Shown here piece by piece: positions 1-11,660 of a stretch of DNA of 64,000 bases; position 1 is the stretch's first letter; each line of letters begins with the position of its first letter. The stretch comes from Serinus canaria (lineage: Eukaryota > Chordata > Aves > Passeriformes > Fringillidae): contig NC_066336.1 of assembly GCF_022539315.1 (NCBI RefSeq), positions 3,972,600 to 4,036,599 of the forward strand, in the 5' to 3' direction. The notes beneath the pieces are model-generated. The model did no database searches. It saw only the letters and a list, made by a program, of their open reading frames with translations, and had not been told where the DNA came from. A program made the translations under genes and the position numbers.

Positions 1-28
1 ATCAGGACACACTTCTCACCCTCCCAGG

Positions 29-635
29 TGTGAAAAATGCACATTTTATGATTGGCTTTTCACAAATATTAAAATGAATATGATGTGTGTTGTGTTAGAA
101 AGTGATGCTGTATTAATTCTCTTCAGTAGTGTGTTAAATATAGTTTTAGGTTATAAAATAATTGTTAAAACAGAAACTATGCTATGTAGGATACTTTTTC
201 TAAAGAAAGGACTTGCAGTGAGATAGCAGCCACAGGACACCTGAATCTTTCAGAGAAAGAGAATTTATTGCCCTCTTATCAGAAAAAAGGAACTTCTTCC
301 CACCTCGAAGGTGCTGTTAGGATTAGGAGGAAGAAGTTGATGATGGCCAGACAGAATCCTGTGTTTGAATGGAATTTATGCATCATGGATGAGGTGTATG
401 AATGTGCAACAGGCTATTGTTTATCAGGGTTAATATTCTGTTAACTGTGCCCTTTTCTGGGCTTGTGCTGCCCAGAAAAAGGTACCTGGACATCCTTAAC
501 TCTTTGTTTTTATTGTCTCATATTGTCTTAATTCAAATTGTCTAAATTATTATTACTCGAATTGTGTTACTATTTTTATAACTATTTTATTAAACCTTTA
601 AAATTTTAAAAACCAAGTGATTGGTGTTTTTCACA
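29..635 (+). mobile_element. Solo LTR, endogenous retrovirus (ERVK-like), 607 bp
   Basis: The element starts TGTGAAAAA and ends TTTTTCACA, so its ends form a 9-bp inverted repeat with the TG...CA termini of retroviral LTRs. The flanking hexamers are CCCAGG (23-28) and CCAAGG (636-641), a 6-bp target duplication with one mismatch. A polyadenylation-type ATTAAA lies near 589, so the LTR reads on the plus strand. No gag, pol or env sequence follows, so this is a solo LTR left by recombination. The sequence matches my memory of a common songbird LTR, and the 6-bp duplication fits class II (ERVK-like) elements; the family name is an inference. Confidence 0.88.
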
Positions 636-3480
636 CCAAGGTGAGAGCTGGCATTCTGCTGTGCCACAGGGGTGGGAAAAGGGGACACTCCTCCATCCAT
701 GCAGGCAGCAACAGCGGCTCCAGGCATGGGGAAGGGCCAGGACCCAATTACTGCCCACACTCTTTGTGACTGTGAGTTTCTATTTTTAACCTAATGATGG
801 GCCTGTTCCGTTCCCTTCTCTGGTGTCACCTCACCAGGGGAGTTCTTACAGCAAATCCCAACCCAACACCCACCACTGGGATGAGGTGGCCTCTTGGGAT
901 TCTCTGCAGCCTCTTGGGATTCTCTGCAGCCCTGACCTCCCCCCTCCCTTTGTGACTCAGGAAAAGGGGAATAAAGAGACTTTGCAAAGGGAGGTGAGAC
1001 CTTCAGGAGAGTGACAGATTTCTTTGGAACCTGTGTGAAGCACAGTGTATTCTTACTTATCAGGGAGTCTGGAGCACAACTTGCTGCTCCCCACATCGAC
1101 ACCTCGGAGTGTTTGTCGTCAGAGAGGCAGCTCTGCAGAAAGGAGCCGCCTCTGCCACTCCAGATTTGGTTGCTTGGAAGAAAAGCAGGAAGTTTTTTTT
1201 CCTATTACTGCCACCCAGCCCATTTTCTTCAGTTCCAAGCCTTGCTCTCCCTCCCTCAAACATCAGTGCCTCACCTCAAAAACACCCCTGCTAAGAGTTT
1301 CCAGCTTTTGTCTGCTTCACCAGAACGATCAGACTTTCAGGTTTTTTGTGTGCTAAAAACGTGTTTACCTTGTTATAATCCTGAGTGGGGAATTCTGAGG
1401 ACTATCTAGATCTGAGGATTACATAAATCAAGTCAGACCACAGGTCTGAGGCCGAGCCTGGCTGTGCCCAGAGCAGCAGGGCTGGCAGCTGATCAAGGCA
1501 TGGAAATGCCCTTTCAGGACTGCTCTCACCTGGCTGTGGCAGCCTGGCTCAGCAGCTCCTCACAGAGGGCTCTTTATTCCCCAGCTTTGCCAGCACAGAG
1601 GTTTGGGTTCTGCAAGGCAGCACAATGACCTCGGAAAAGACAACAGCAATGATTTGACTGGAATGGAATCAAGGGACTGAGCTGCATTAACAACAGGAAA
1701 TTGCTCAGAGAAAGAGCTTGCAATAACAGGCAGTTCTGCTGTCCCATGGCAACTGGGGATTAAGTGTGCATGCAGATAGGGGATAAACATGCAGATCTGA
1801 TCTGAAAAGCAGAAATTCACCTAAAAACAGTTCCACTGTGTTCAATCCTCCCTTATCTGCAGTGTTTTTCCCAGCCACCTGCTGTTATCTCCACGGGGCT
1901 TGCTGGTTCCACATGGGAAGGATTCACTAAGGAGGAAGGGCAGCTCCAGCTTATCCAGCATCTTCTGGCTGTCCCAGAGGTGCAGCACATCTGGAAAGGA
2001 GTGCTGGCACCCTCTGGGAGCTGCTCAGGCTCCCAGAAGAGCTTCCTTAGGAGCCAAGGATTTTGTATCTTCACAGCAAGTTCCAGCCCCCTCCCTGACC
2101 TTGTCCCCCGAAGAATTGAGGGGTTTCCAGGGAATATCCCAAACCACAGAAAACAAACTCCACAACTGCACCCAAAGATCCCCTGAAGAAGAGAAGCCCT
2201 GGTTGAGCCACAGGCCCAGCTGTGCTCCTGAAAAATGGCACAAAATGGCTGCTGTCAGCTTTGAACATCTGCCAGGCCTCTGAGTTCACAAAGTCCTCTC
2301 CCTGTTCACATGAAAACTTTGTCTTGAAAAGCCTGATATTGTTCTGAGGATGATCTTGACCTTCATGGGCCTTGAAGGTAAATTCCCCCTGCTTGGTTCT
2401 GGCTGTACAATGCAATTATCAGCCCATTCTGATGAAATTCACCCCAAGCAGAGAGGCAGCGTGAGGCTCCTCGTGCTCAGCCAGGTTCTGTGCAGGGGCT
2501 GGGAATGAAATTCAGCCTTTTCTTCACTTCATGGGTCAATTCCAGCTCTTTCAGGCCTGGATGTGAAATCCTTTTTTAAACAATTGACTGCCTAATTAGA
2601 CAACTCTGGGATCATCCCGTGCTCTCAGGGCAGCAGAGATTCCTCAGCAGCTAACAAAGAGCTCACTTTGCTTTCCACACCTCTGGTGGCTAAAGCCTCC
2701 CTGGACAAGGAACAACTCCAAATTATGGGCAGAGGGATCTTGTTTCTGAAATTCCTGGCTCTTGAGAGCTCTCCACTCCTTACTTCTTCAGTCTTTGGTG
2801 AGGTTTCCTCTTCTTTTCCAAGTTCCCAAGGCTGTGATCAGCTAATAGCTTGAAAAGGTATCCCCCACATTTTAAACTTCTCTTGGGATGGGGATTTTTC
2901 AAAAGCCACCTCTGGTCTACATGTGGAGATGTAACTTGTCCTGTGATGCCCTGAAATGCCCAAATATTGGTTCTGAGCTGGAAGGAAATAATTAATTAAT
3001 GAGATAATTGACGTGTTTGGGGGTGCTCCCTGAAGCACACGAGGTGTGCCTGCAATGACCCCCCCCTTCCCTGCCCCTGCACCCATGGCTGGTCACAGTG
3101 AGGTTGAAAGGGACCAGCAGTGGAAAACTGTCTGGTTTGAGCAAGAATGGTCCTCAAATCCTGCAGCCTTGTGCTGAGAAATGATGTCTGAGTGAATCCC
3201 GTGGCAGCCACGTCTCCATTTCACTCCCTGCACCTCCATCCAGCCCAATTCTCTTGGACAGTGTGGGGAGATGAGCAATTAGAGCCCTAATCAATACCAA
3301 CCAGAGCCCTCCCTGCTCTGAGCTCCTTAATTGCCATCCTGGCACCAGGGGAAGGTCAGGCTGGGGCTGTGAAAGCAAACAGGGGAAGAGTTCCCAGTGC
3401 AAAGTGCAAACAAATCCCAGAGCAGGAGATGCTGCTTCAAACCAGGTTTTGTTCAATACCAGCAGAGGGGGGGCTGATGG
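636..3480. other. Gene-free stretch
   Basis: I see no exon or recognised transposon here. Open frames are at most about 130 codons, overlap in several frames and have no splice context. The one small structure is an exact 20-bp tandem duplication at 890-909 and 910-929. A run of eight C lies near 3059. The remainder looks like ordinary avian unique intergenic or intronic sequence. Confidence 0.6.
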
Positions 3481-3928
3481 TGATGCCTCAGGTTTGAGCT
3501 TTGATATTTTTCAGGTTCTGTGCTGCTTTAGTGGGTGGGTCTGGGCTTCGTATTATGGGATGGTGAGCTCTGCACAGAGCAGGGAGACAAAACAATTCCT
3601 GCTCTAGCTGGGGACCAAGGACAAATGATCCAAATTTCAGGCCCAAGAGCAGAAATGTGGACTGAAGAGAGAAAAACAAGAAGGATGGGACTGCATGGGC
3701 TAAAGCTGGAACTGGACAATGAACTCCAAGACGAAAATGGAGCAGAACTGATCCCAGTGAGAGACCTCATGACCAGTTGTGCATTTTGTGCCCATTTTGG
3801 TTCATCTTGGGTGCAGCCCTGGCTGGGCTCTTGTGCTGCCCAAGGTGGATCCATTGAGGCCTTTAATAAATCCCTATTTATTCTTTAGCTCTGTCTGGTC
3901 TCTGTTCTAGGCCAGCCTTCACAAGGCA
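3481..3928 (+). mobile_element. LTR family 2, copy A
   Basis: This is one of four related copies in the window (also about 8165-8683 plus, 21250-21705 minus, 38510-38954 minus). Shared landmarks in order are GCCTCAGGTTTGAGC, GTGCTGCTTTAGTGGG, GAGCAGGGAGACAAAACAAT, a promoter-proximal segment, and AATAAATCCC followed by TTATTCTTTAGCTCTG at the 3' side. The polyadenylation signal just before the 3' end and the TG start suggest a solo LTR. The TATAAAAG seen in copies B to D has decayed here. No target duplication is evident, and copies A to C still agree for a few bases past the chosen CA end, so the 3' boundary is uncertain. Confidence 0.75.
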
Positions 3929-5728
3929 TCCCTGGGAGGAGATACAGCTTTGGTGCTTCTGGTGAGGATAAACCCAACCCACATCTGGCCAGGGGTGCTC
4001 TGTGCAAATGCCATGGACTCCCACAAACCCCATTTTGTGACATTCTCAGCCTAAACAGCACCTCCTGCCATGGGGCTGCAGCCTTGGCCCTGTGGAAGCC
4101 CAGGTGTCTGTGTGAGGCAGCAGCTGCAGCCACAGCTGGCCAGGGGTGGCCCCATCAGAGGTGGCTGGGCATCTCTGGCCACCTCTGGGCCATCACTGCA
4201 GCAGGATCACATCCCATCCCCTCCAACATTCCAGCAGCATTCTGGCTCCTTTCCTCAGCTGCTGAAATTGGGAAAGGGTCCAGGCAGGACTGGACTATGC
4301 CGTTCCCAGAGCTGCTTCTTTCCCCAGTCACTGCCACCAGAGAGACAATTCCCAGCCAGGCCACCTCTCCCACATCCAAATGCTCCTCAGCTCCTCCCAG
4401 CCCCAGATAATCCTGATGAACTTTCTGAAATAGCCCACATGAAACAGAAAACAAGTCTGGAAGGTTTTGTCTCAGAGGTAATTTACTAAATAGTCCATAA
4501 ATGTCTAATTTAACAGGAGCCATCCTACCTTGAAATCACTGCCTGGAGAGTTCAGAAGCATATTTCCTTTTTGTGGTGGAAGGGATAGAAATGCAGCAAC
4601 CTTCTAAAAGAGATGACTTTGTTTAAATTCCTTCCAGAATTGAGGTTTCATACCAAGAGACCCAGGCCTGCTACCAGGACATCTTTTTTCCAGGAGGATG
4701 ACAATTTAATGGAGGCAGCACTCTCCATGCAGAAAAAAGGGCACGGGGAGATGTGAACTGACCCAGGAGTGTTTCTGTCAAACACTCACATGCTTAATCC
4801 TGAGTGTGTGCCCAGCCCTGCTCCTGCTCCTGGTGGCAGGAATGCCATGCCAGCCTGCAAACTCAAGTGCAGCTTAACAGACGAGCCTGAAGGACCTCAA
4901 AGGACCAGCAGGTCAGACCCCATCCCTCACAAACTGCCTGCCTGCCACTGGAAGTGAGGCCAGCTCGTCCCACATGAGGATCCATCCTGAGATTTCCTGC
5001 TGAAGCATTAAATTGGAGCTGTATCCTCAGCCACTGCTGCTGAGGTGCCCCATTCACCAGGGATCTCCTGCTTTGCCCTCTCCCTCCACTTCAAATGTCC
5101 CATCCCAAGTGGCAGAGGTGACATTAAGCAAAGCTCTGTTGTCCCTGCCCTTCTCCCTGGCTATGCTGGAATGTTGAGGCAGTGCTGGGTGCTGTGAGTG
5201 CTCACAGATGGGTCACTCTTGTCACTGCAGGCTCCACCTGGGACAGAAATAGCAGAAATTAGTGGCAGGTAGGAAATAAAATCTTAATTTATCCACGTGC
5301 AAGAGGGAGGGAGCTACAGAGGGTCTGTGAAGCAGAGCAGCAGCAGCTGCTGGGTAAAATCAAGTCTTGCACAGCCAAGAGCCTCCATGGGCTGAGCAGA
5401 GCTGGAGAAGGCACCTGAGGAGCTGGGGCTGATGTGGCTGCACAAATCCCTCAGGATGGGGGGGATGGGGTCATCCCACTGGTGCTGGCAGCAGCACGAG
5501 GAGGTTTGGTGCTGCTGGGCTGAGCACAGGGGTGAGGAACCCCAGGGCACTGTGAGGCTGAGTGTGAGATGTGGTTCCTTCACCCAGGCTGCAAACAGGG
5601 CCTGAGGCAATCAGGGGGGCTCTAACAGAACAGGGGAGCACCACAAGGTTAATCCAGGTCTGTTGGGGTCACACAGTGAGGTGTTGGCAGACTGGGGAAA
5701 GAAGAAATTCATAAAAACATCATGGAAT
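3929..5728. other. Gene-free stretch
   Basis: No exon, RNA gene or clear transposon is visible. Open frames of up to about 140 codons overlap on both strands without coding character. The last 30 bases lead into the CR1-derived array. Confidence 0.6.
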
Positions 5729-6124
5729 CATCAAATCCCAGAGTGGTTTGGGTTGAAGGGACATCAAATCCCAGAGTGGTTTGGGTTGAAGGGACATCAA
5801 ATCCCAGAGTGGTTTGGGTTGAAGGGACATCAAATCCCAGAGTGGTTTGGGTTGAAGGGACATCAAATCCCAGAGTGGTTTGGGTTGAAGGGACATCAAA
5901 TCCCAGAATGGTTTGGGTTAAAGGGACATCAAATCCCAGAGTGGTTTGGGTTGAAGGGACATCAAATCCCAGAATGGTTTGGGTTGAAGGGACATCAAAT
6001 CCCAGAATGGTTTGGGTTAAAGGGACATCAAATCCCAGAGTGGTTCAGGTTGAAGGGACATCAAATTCCAGAATGGTTTGGGTTGAAGTGACATTAAATC
6101 CCAGAGTGGTTTGGGTTGAAGGGG
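5729..6124. repeat. Minisatellite, 12 perfect-length 33-bp units from a CR1 end
   Basis: Twelve head-to-tail units begin at 5729, 5762, 5795 and every 33 bp to 6092. Each carries CCCAGAGTGGTTTGGG, which is the reverse complement of a CR1 3' tail. All units are exactly 33 bp and differ only by a few substitutions (for example GAGTGG versus GAATGG). Because 33 is divisible by three, the array keeps two frames open for 142 and 230 codons; these are artefacts. The array runs straight into more CR1 sequence at 6125. Confidence 0.97.
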
Positions 6125-6225
6125 TTAAAGCTCATCCCATCCCACCCCTCTGCCACGGACAGGGACACCTTCCACTGGACATCCAGCCTGGGCTTGGCCT
6201 CTGGTTTTCCCAAACCCATCAAGCA
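6125..6225 (-). mobile_element. CR1 LINE 3' fragment
   Basis: The sequence continues from the 33-bp array as CR1 in reverse orientation: a CTCATCCCATCCCACCCC segment, then GACAGGGACACCTTCCACTGG. It is a 5'-truncated, inactive tail. The terminal part of the same insertion has been amplified into the adjoining minisatellite. Confidence 0.85.
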
Positions 6226-7185
6226 CAACCCCAGCTAAAAAGGCACCACGAACCTGTCCCCACCTCTTCCCCTCCTGCAACACTTCCCAGTTCAAGAGGA
6301 GAGATTATTGATGGTTCAGCTTGTTGTACAGGCTGGCATGATTTATTCAAGCATTTGCCAATAAACACCAGGATGGGAGGCTGTTTTTCCAGCATTCCCA
6401 CAGTGGAGCACTAGAGGAAACAATAACCAGCCCTGTGATTGTTACTGTGGGACTTCTCCTGCCAATTACACTGAGTTACAAGTTTCAGTTATGGGATATA
6501 AAATAATTAACTTCATAAGGTCCAAGAAGAATTGCTTGCTCTCTAGGAAGGATCTTCTTCCTCTGCTTTTTTATGCCAACACAATGTATAATGACTGGAG
6601 GTTAAAAAACCACTCTGCAGACTCCACAGAACTCAGTGTTTCATCACTCCTGCTGCTCAGCACCGTTTTCATAACAAAAACAGGTTGTCAGGGTCAGAAA
6701 CCCCAGGTGAACATTCCCTTCCTGCCCACATTCCCGTGGCAGGAACAGGACTTTCAGCCAGAGGAGCACTGCATGAAAACAAAGTGCATTTAGCAACAGC
6801 TCTGGGAGATTTGTCATATAAGTTAGAGCTTAATGAAAACAAAAATCAAATTAAGGATGTTTCAAAGTCTTCCTTGGGATTTTTCAAGTGATGAGATTTA
6901 ATTAAAAGTAAGCAAGGAGAAAGGAAAGCATTGCATGGGCTGAGAGAAATAACCCAGAACTGCATTCAGGACAGCGTGGGCAGAGACTGGGAGGGGAAAT
7001 GAGGAGCAGTGAGCCCTGGTGGGGAAGGATTTTTCTCAGGGATGGTTTCACCTGCTCAGAGCAGCCTGAGGGATCTCTGCAGCCTGGAGCAGCCTCCTCC
7101 TGCCCCACTGGTTTAACTGGGATGGAAAGAGGTTGAGGGCTGGGATGCAACAAAAGGGTGCTGTGATTATTGATTTCTAGAAAAC
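6226..7185. other. Gene-free stretch
   Basis: A moderately AT-rich stretch with no recognised element. Open frames of about 100 and 128 codons show no domain or motif. I see nothing functional. Confidence 0.55.
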
Positions 7186-7430
7186 CTTGGAATCCTGGGG
7201 GGTTTGGGTTGGAAGGGACATTAAAACTCATCTGATTCCGCCCCCTGCCATGGGCAGGGACACCTTCCAGTACCCCAGGGTGCTCCAAGCCCTGTCCAAC
7301 CTTCCAGGGACATTTCCAGGGGCAGCCACAGCTTCTCTGGGAATTCTATGCCAGCCCCTCCCCACCCTCACAAGGAGGAATTTCTCCCTAATCTCTAACC
7401 TACACTTCCCCTCTCTCAGTCTGACTCAGA
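7186..7430 (-). mobile_element. CR1 LINE 3' fragment
   Basis: Reverse-complement CR1 tail with the full order of landmarks: GGTTTGGGTTGGAAGGGACA, CCCCCTGCCATGGGCAGG, GGTGCTCCAAGCCCTGTCC, GCCACAGCTTCTCTGGG and CACCCTCACAAGGAGGAA. It is truncated at its 5' side and noncoding. Confidence 0.9.
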
Positions 7431-8164
7431 CTCACATACATTTATTGACTCCTTTCAGCCCTAATAAATATCTGAGATGTGGAGCTGAAGGTTCAGATTA
7501 CATTTTGGATCCAAACTAGGTCACATTTTGCTTCCAAAGCCAAAAATAAGCTCTTATTCCAAAACCACAGGATAAACAGAAGCCTTTCCATCATCATGGA
7601 GCATTCTTCAGCCTGATGTTCCTTTCAGAGCACAGACCCTCTCATGCATAAATGCCATGGTAGGACAAGGATTCAGGAGTGGCGGGTTAATGTAATAATG
7701 TTTTGAAAAATGAGAAAAATAATCAAATAAGCCCTCAAATGGAAATGTTGGCATTCACTCCCAACAGTGCAGTGTCAAAAAAGGAGATTATAATTACCTC
7801 TAAGGCTCACAACAGCAAATGCAGTTTCCCACTGGAGTTTTACCTCCGTATATTAAAAATATCCTAATTTACAGGTATTGGCTCCATTAAGCCCTATGGA
7901 AATCCTGTAAAGCCCATAATCCTCCCCTCAGACCTGCCAGCACCAGGGGTGTCCCCAGCTGAGGAGCAGGAAAAGCTCTGTACCAAGAGCAATTCCCTCC
8001 CTTTCAGGCCAGGATGTGCTGAGCAGCAGTGACAGACTGTGCATCCTCTGGGAGCCCTCAGCTGCAGGATCTCATTTCAGCTCTCACAGAGCACAGGGTG
8101 AAAATCCCTCCTGCAACAGCCACAGGACTGACTAAACATGAGAGGAAAGACCTCAATTTCCAGG
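7431..8164. other. Gene-free stretch
   Basis: AT-rich unique-looking sequence with several AATAAA-like motifs but no exon. No repeat family is recognised. Confidence 0.55.
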
Positions 8165-8683
8165 TGGTGCTCAGGTTTAGCTTTTGTATTTTTCAGGTTT
8201 TGTGCTGCTTTAGTGGGTGGGTCTGGGCTGCATATCAGGGGATGGTGAGCTCTGCACAGAGCAGGGAGACAAAACAATTTCTGCTCAAGCTGGGGACCAA
8301 GGACAACCACCCAAATCTCAGCCCAATAGCAGAAATAATGTAGACTGAAGAGAGAAAAATGAGCAGGGTGGGACTTCATAACCTGAAGCTGTAATTGGAC
8401 AATGCACTCCAAGATGCAATTGGAGCAGAAATTATAAAAGTGGGAGATCTTGTGACCAGTCATCCATTTTGTGTCCATTTTGGGTCATCTTGGGTGGCTT
8501 TCTAATAAATCCCTACTTTATTCTAATAAATCCATATTTTTATTAGAATCCCTACTGGATTCTAATAGATCCTTACTTTATCACCTGCCCAAGCTGGATC
8601 CTTTGAGGATATCCTTTAAATAAATCCCTGCTTTATTCTTTAGCTCTGTCCAGCCTCTGTTCTAGCCCAGCCTTCACCAGGCA
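8165..8683 (+). mobile_element. LTR family 2, copy B, with expanded polyadenylation region
   Basis: Same family as copy A, starting TGGTGCTCAGGTTTAGC. It keeps the promoter-like TATAAAAG at 8433-8440. Between about 8498 and 8625 the segment containing TCTAATAAATCC has been partly duplicated, giving several AATAAA-type signals and a longer element (519 versus about 450 bp). The normal 3' part with TTATTCTTTAGCTCTGTC then resumes. No target duplication is seen. Confidence 0.77.
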
Positions 8684-9831
8684 TCCCAGGGGTGGGGTCT
8701 GGGCTCAGCTCAGGGGTTGGTTTTGCTCCTAAGTGAGACTCCAAGTAATTTTTTTGGTTACTTCATTCCAGTTGTGCAACCCAAGGTGAAGGATCCCACC
8801 CTGCCCCTTCATCCCCAGGGTATTTTCTGGCAGCTGGACATAACCAGAGATGGAGATGGTATCAGGAGTCCCATGGGATTGCTGCTCCTCTGCTTTGGCT
8901 CTGAGAAAAAGTTGAAGGGCTCAGAATCTTTCAGACAAGTCCCTCATACACCCAGATCCAGAGACCAGTTTTGATGTTGAGGATTCCCAGTAACTCTTCA
9001 CATTCTGCAGCTGCCCCAGATTGGCAATTTTCCTTTTAAAAACACCAGATTTATATTGTGCCTTTAAGGTCAGAAAATAAAGATGTGGAATGAAATAAAA
9101 CCCACGGCCAAACAGAACCATCTCCCTGTTCCTTGCTCTTTCCCTGTTGACCTACAGACTCCAGGACTTCAGAAGGAATTTGCAGATAATTATGTGGCTC
9201 CTCTCCTTGGCCTCAGCTCCAACCACAGCCTCAGCACTAATAAATGTATTTACAAGTGGTTTTTGCTCACTCCATTGAATCACCGTGCTCAGGGTGAGTT
9301 TCCAGGCCCTGACTTCCCCCTGGGATTTTGGGAAGGGGCTGGCTGCTGGCTGAGGTCTCTGATTTAATCACTCAACCTTACCCTGCTCCTTCATTTGCAA
9401 ACCCACAGAGGCGTGTGAAGAGTTTGAGTCATCTCTGAGTCAGCTCCTCTGAGCACACAGAACTCAGGGCCAGCAGCTGCAGAAAGGGAATTATTCTGGA
9501 TCATGGAGAAGAAACCATCCTGGCACAGAGGTCTGAGCTCCAGGCACGGTGAGTCCTTGCAGAGGTGACTTCATTTAAGGGGAGAGTGAATCCTCCATCA
9601 GCACTGGGAAGATGAGGAGAGGGGAAAGGATGGATTTTTCCTCACTACAGACCCCAAGGAGGAGCCAGCATTCCTCAGGCTCCCCCTCTGGAGGTCCCAG
9701 TGATGGAGCAGCAGGACCTGGTGGGATCCCTCCTTGTGCTGCTGAGCCAGAAAACATCACAGATATCTTACAGAAAGGTTTGGGCTTAGGGAGCCCTTAA
9801 ACCCAAACCATAAACCAAAACCCTTGTGCTT
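8684..9831. other. Gene-free stretch
   Basis: No supported gene. Open frames are under 100 codons. I recognise no transposon apart from the CR1 remnant that begins at about 9832. Confidence 0.55.
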
Positions 9832-9882
9832 TTGGAGGGACCTTAAAGATAATCCAGTTCCAAACCCCCACCATGGGGGCTG
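9832..9882 (-). mobile_element. CR1 3' remnant
   Basis: A short stretch with GGGACCTTAAAGATAATCCA, then CCAGTTCCAAACCCCC, typical of a reverse-oriented CR1 tail. It is degraded and lacks the downstream landmarks. Confidence 0.6.
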
Positions 9883-10004
9883 ATTTCATCTTAATATGAT
9901 TAGAAAGGTTGTGAGAGCAGGGTGCTCGGGGGAAGGGTGAAATGGTGGGGCAGGAAAGAGCCAGAAGTTTTTGGGATAGAAACCACTCAGGGGTGGCTCT
10001 GGGC

Positions 10005-10388
10005 TGTCACGGACATATTTTCTGAAAAATCCTTTGCTAAGATTTTTTCTCCTGAGAAGCTGAGAAGCCTCAGAGGAAAAGAAAAACAATAATATCGCTG
10101 CTGTGGAATGCAACAAGTGCATCTTTGATTGGTCCATGAGAGCTGGTTTTACTTGATGACCAATGACAGCCACCTGTGTCGAGGCTGTGAGCAGTCACAA
10201 GATTTTATTATCATTAATTTCCTTTACTTTCAAGCCTTCTGATGAAATCTTTCTGTTTTTTTAATATAGCTTTAGTATATAATTTATTTTAGTATAATAT
10301 AGATCATGAAATAATCAATCAGCCTTCTGAACCATGGAGTCAAGATTCCTTTCTCTTTCCTCATCCTGGGACCCCTGTGAACACCACA
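10005..10388 (+). mobile_element. LTR family 3, copy 1 (endogenous retrovirus)
   Basis: Starts TGTCACGGACATATTTTC, then AAAAATCCTTTGCTAAG, CTCCTGAGAAGCTGAGAAGC, a TGATTGGTCCATGAGAGC segment, an AT-rich U3/R part, AGCCTTCTGAACCATGGAG and CATCCTGGGACCCCTGTGAA. The closely related copy at 17049-17428 has the same order. The sequence agrees with a songbird LTR type I recognise. The 3' end is slightly truncated (GAACACCACA) and no target duplication survives. Confidence 0.85.
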
Positions 10389-11305
10389 GGGTGCTGCAGG
10401 TGGAAGGAATGATGGAGCAGAAGGAGCAGAAGGGTCTCTTGCAACTGGGAGTGAGTGGAAACCAGGGCTGGAGAGGCACTGGAGCCAAGAGCACAGCACA
10501 GGCCTCATTCCTGGCACTGCATTCCCATGGAAAGCCTCCAGCCCTGATTGCAGCAGGTGTCAGAACAAACCCCTTCAATTAGCTCAAGAGAGAGAGGCTC
10601 AATGGGGAGGATGAGAAAATCAGGAGAAGCCATTTCATGCCAGACCTGCTTGGATCTGGCTCTGCTGGGCCTCAGGTTCTGACAGATCCCAGCTCAGCCC
10701 ACTGGGGTGTTTGATTCCTTGTTCCTCCTGCTCTTCTCCTCTGCTGTGGATTTCTGACACTTAGGGAATAACCAAAAAATTCCCATTATTTAGGGAATAA
10801 ATGGAGCAAAACTTCCATTTCCTCAGCTTTCCTCATTACTGCTTCTTAGGATTTTAAATCCCGCCTTTCCCACACAGCTCTGTGTCCTACAGCCACCAAC
10901 AAGTGAAAATAATCAGTTTCTTATATGAAAACCAAAGTACAATCAAATAGTGTTTTTCTAGATGCCTGCTCATGCTCCAAGGTAGGGAATTAATTCCAGA
11001 GAGAATCTTGCTGAACTCCAAGGCCTGACAAACTTTTCATCCTGTAATTGTTTTTCAGAGGAAGGGAAAACAAAATACATAAACCAGACAAATAGAAATA
11101 TCACTAATCCCATCATGGCTGCAGAGGAAAGGGTAATAAGGAGGAAGATGACAGAGTGGAATTGCTCCACAGGGAATTTTCAGCTCAAGTCTTCTGTCTC
11201 CTGAGATCTCCTGACCACTGCTTCACCTGGGAGGAACCTGGAGCTGCCACCACCATTTGAGACAGAGGAAGAGTTTGGGGTTCAGACTGAAAGAGGGGAA
11301 TTCTG
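10389..11305. other. Gene-free stretch with one weak exon-like reading frame
   Basis: No recognised repeat. On the minus strand a pyrimidine-rich tract ending CTCTGCAG (AG at 11119-11120) precedes an open frame from an ATG at 11116 down to 10970. Its product would be about 48 residues with one hydrophobic segment (GLVIFLFVWFMYFVF). It could be a chance frame; no donor site, promoter or homologue is known to me. Confidence 0.2.
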
Positions 11306-11526
11306 GTTAGATCTAGAGAAGGAATTGTTCCCTGTGAGGGTGGCAGGCCCTGGCACAGGGTGCCCAGAGCAGCTGGGGCTGCCCCTGGATCCCTGGCAGT
11401 GCCCAAGGCCAGGCTGGATGGGGTTGGATGGACCTGGGACAGTGGAAGGTGTCCCTGCCTATGGTGGGGGATGGAGTGGGATGATCTTTAAGGTCCCTTC
11501 CAACCCAAACCATTCCATGACTCTGT
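11306..11526 (+). mobile_element. CR1 LINE 3' fragment
   Basis: Sense-orientation CR1 tail: TTCCCTGTGAGGGTGGCAGG, CCCAGAGCAGCTGGGGCTGC, GGAAGGTGTCCCTGCC, then GATCTTTAAGGTCCCTTCC and CCAACCCAAACCATTCCATG at the 3' end. It is noncoding and 5'-truncated. Confidence 0.92.
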
Positions 11527-11564
11527 GTTTGTGGGTTTTTGTTGAATTGGAACAGGTTTTTGTT

Positions 11565-11660
11565 AATCCCAAATCCCAGAACTGTTAAGGTTGGAGAAGG
11601 CCTCCAGGATCAAGCCCAACCCTAATCCCACCATGCCCTCTAACCACATTGGGACATGAG
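11565..11660 (-). mobile_element. CR1 3' fragment (second subfamily)
   Basis: Contains TTAAGGTTGGAGAAGGCCTC, CAGGATCAAGCCCAACCC and CACCATGCCCTCTAACCACA. This is the CR1 subfamily ending in GGTTGGAAAAGACCTCC, different from the commoner GGAAGGGACC type. It lies just after the plus-strand CR1, so two tails point toward each other. Confidence 0.8.

Noticed and set aside
5663..6414. Open frames of 142 and 230 codons with repeated NPRVVWVEGTS-type peptides
   Set aside because: They read through the CR1-derived 33-bp array, whose period is divisible by three; no splice or start context.
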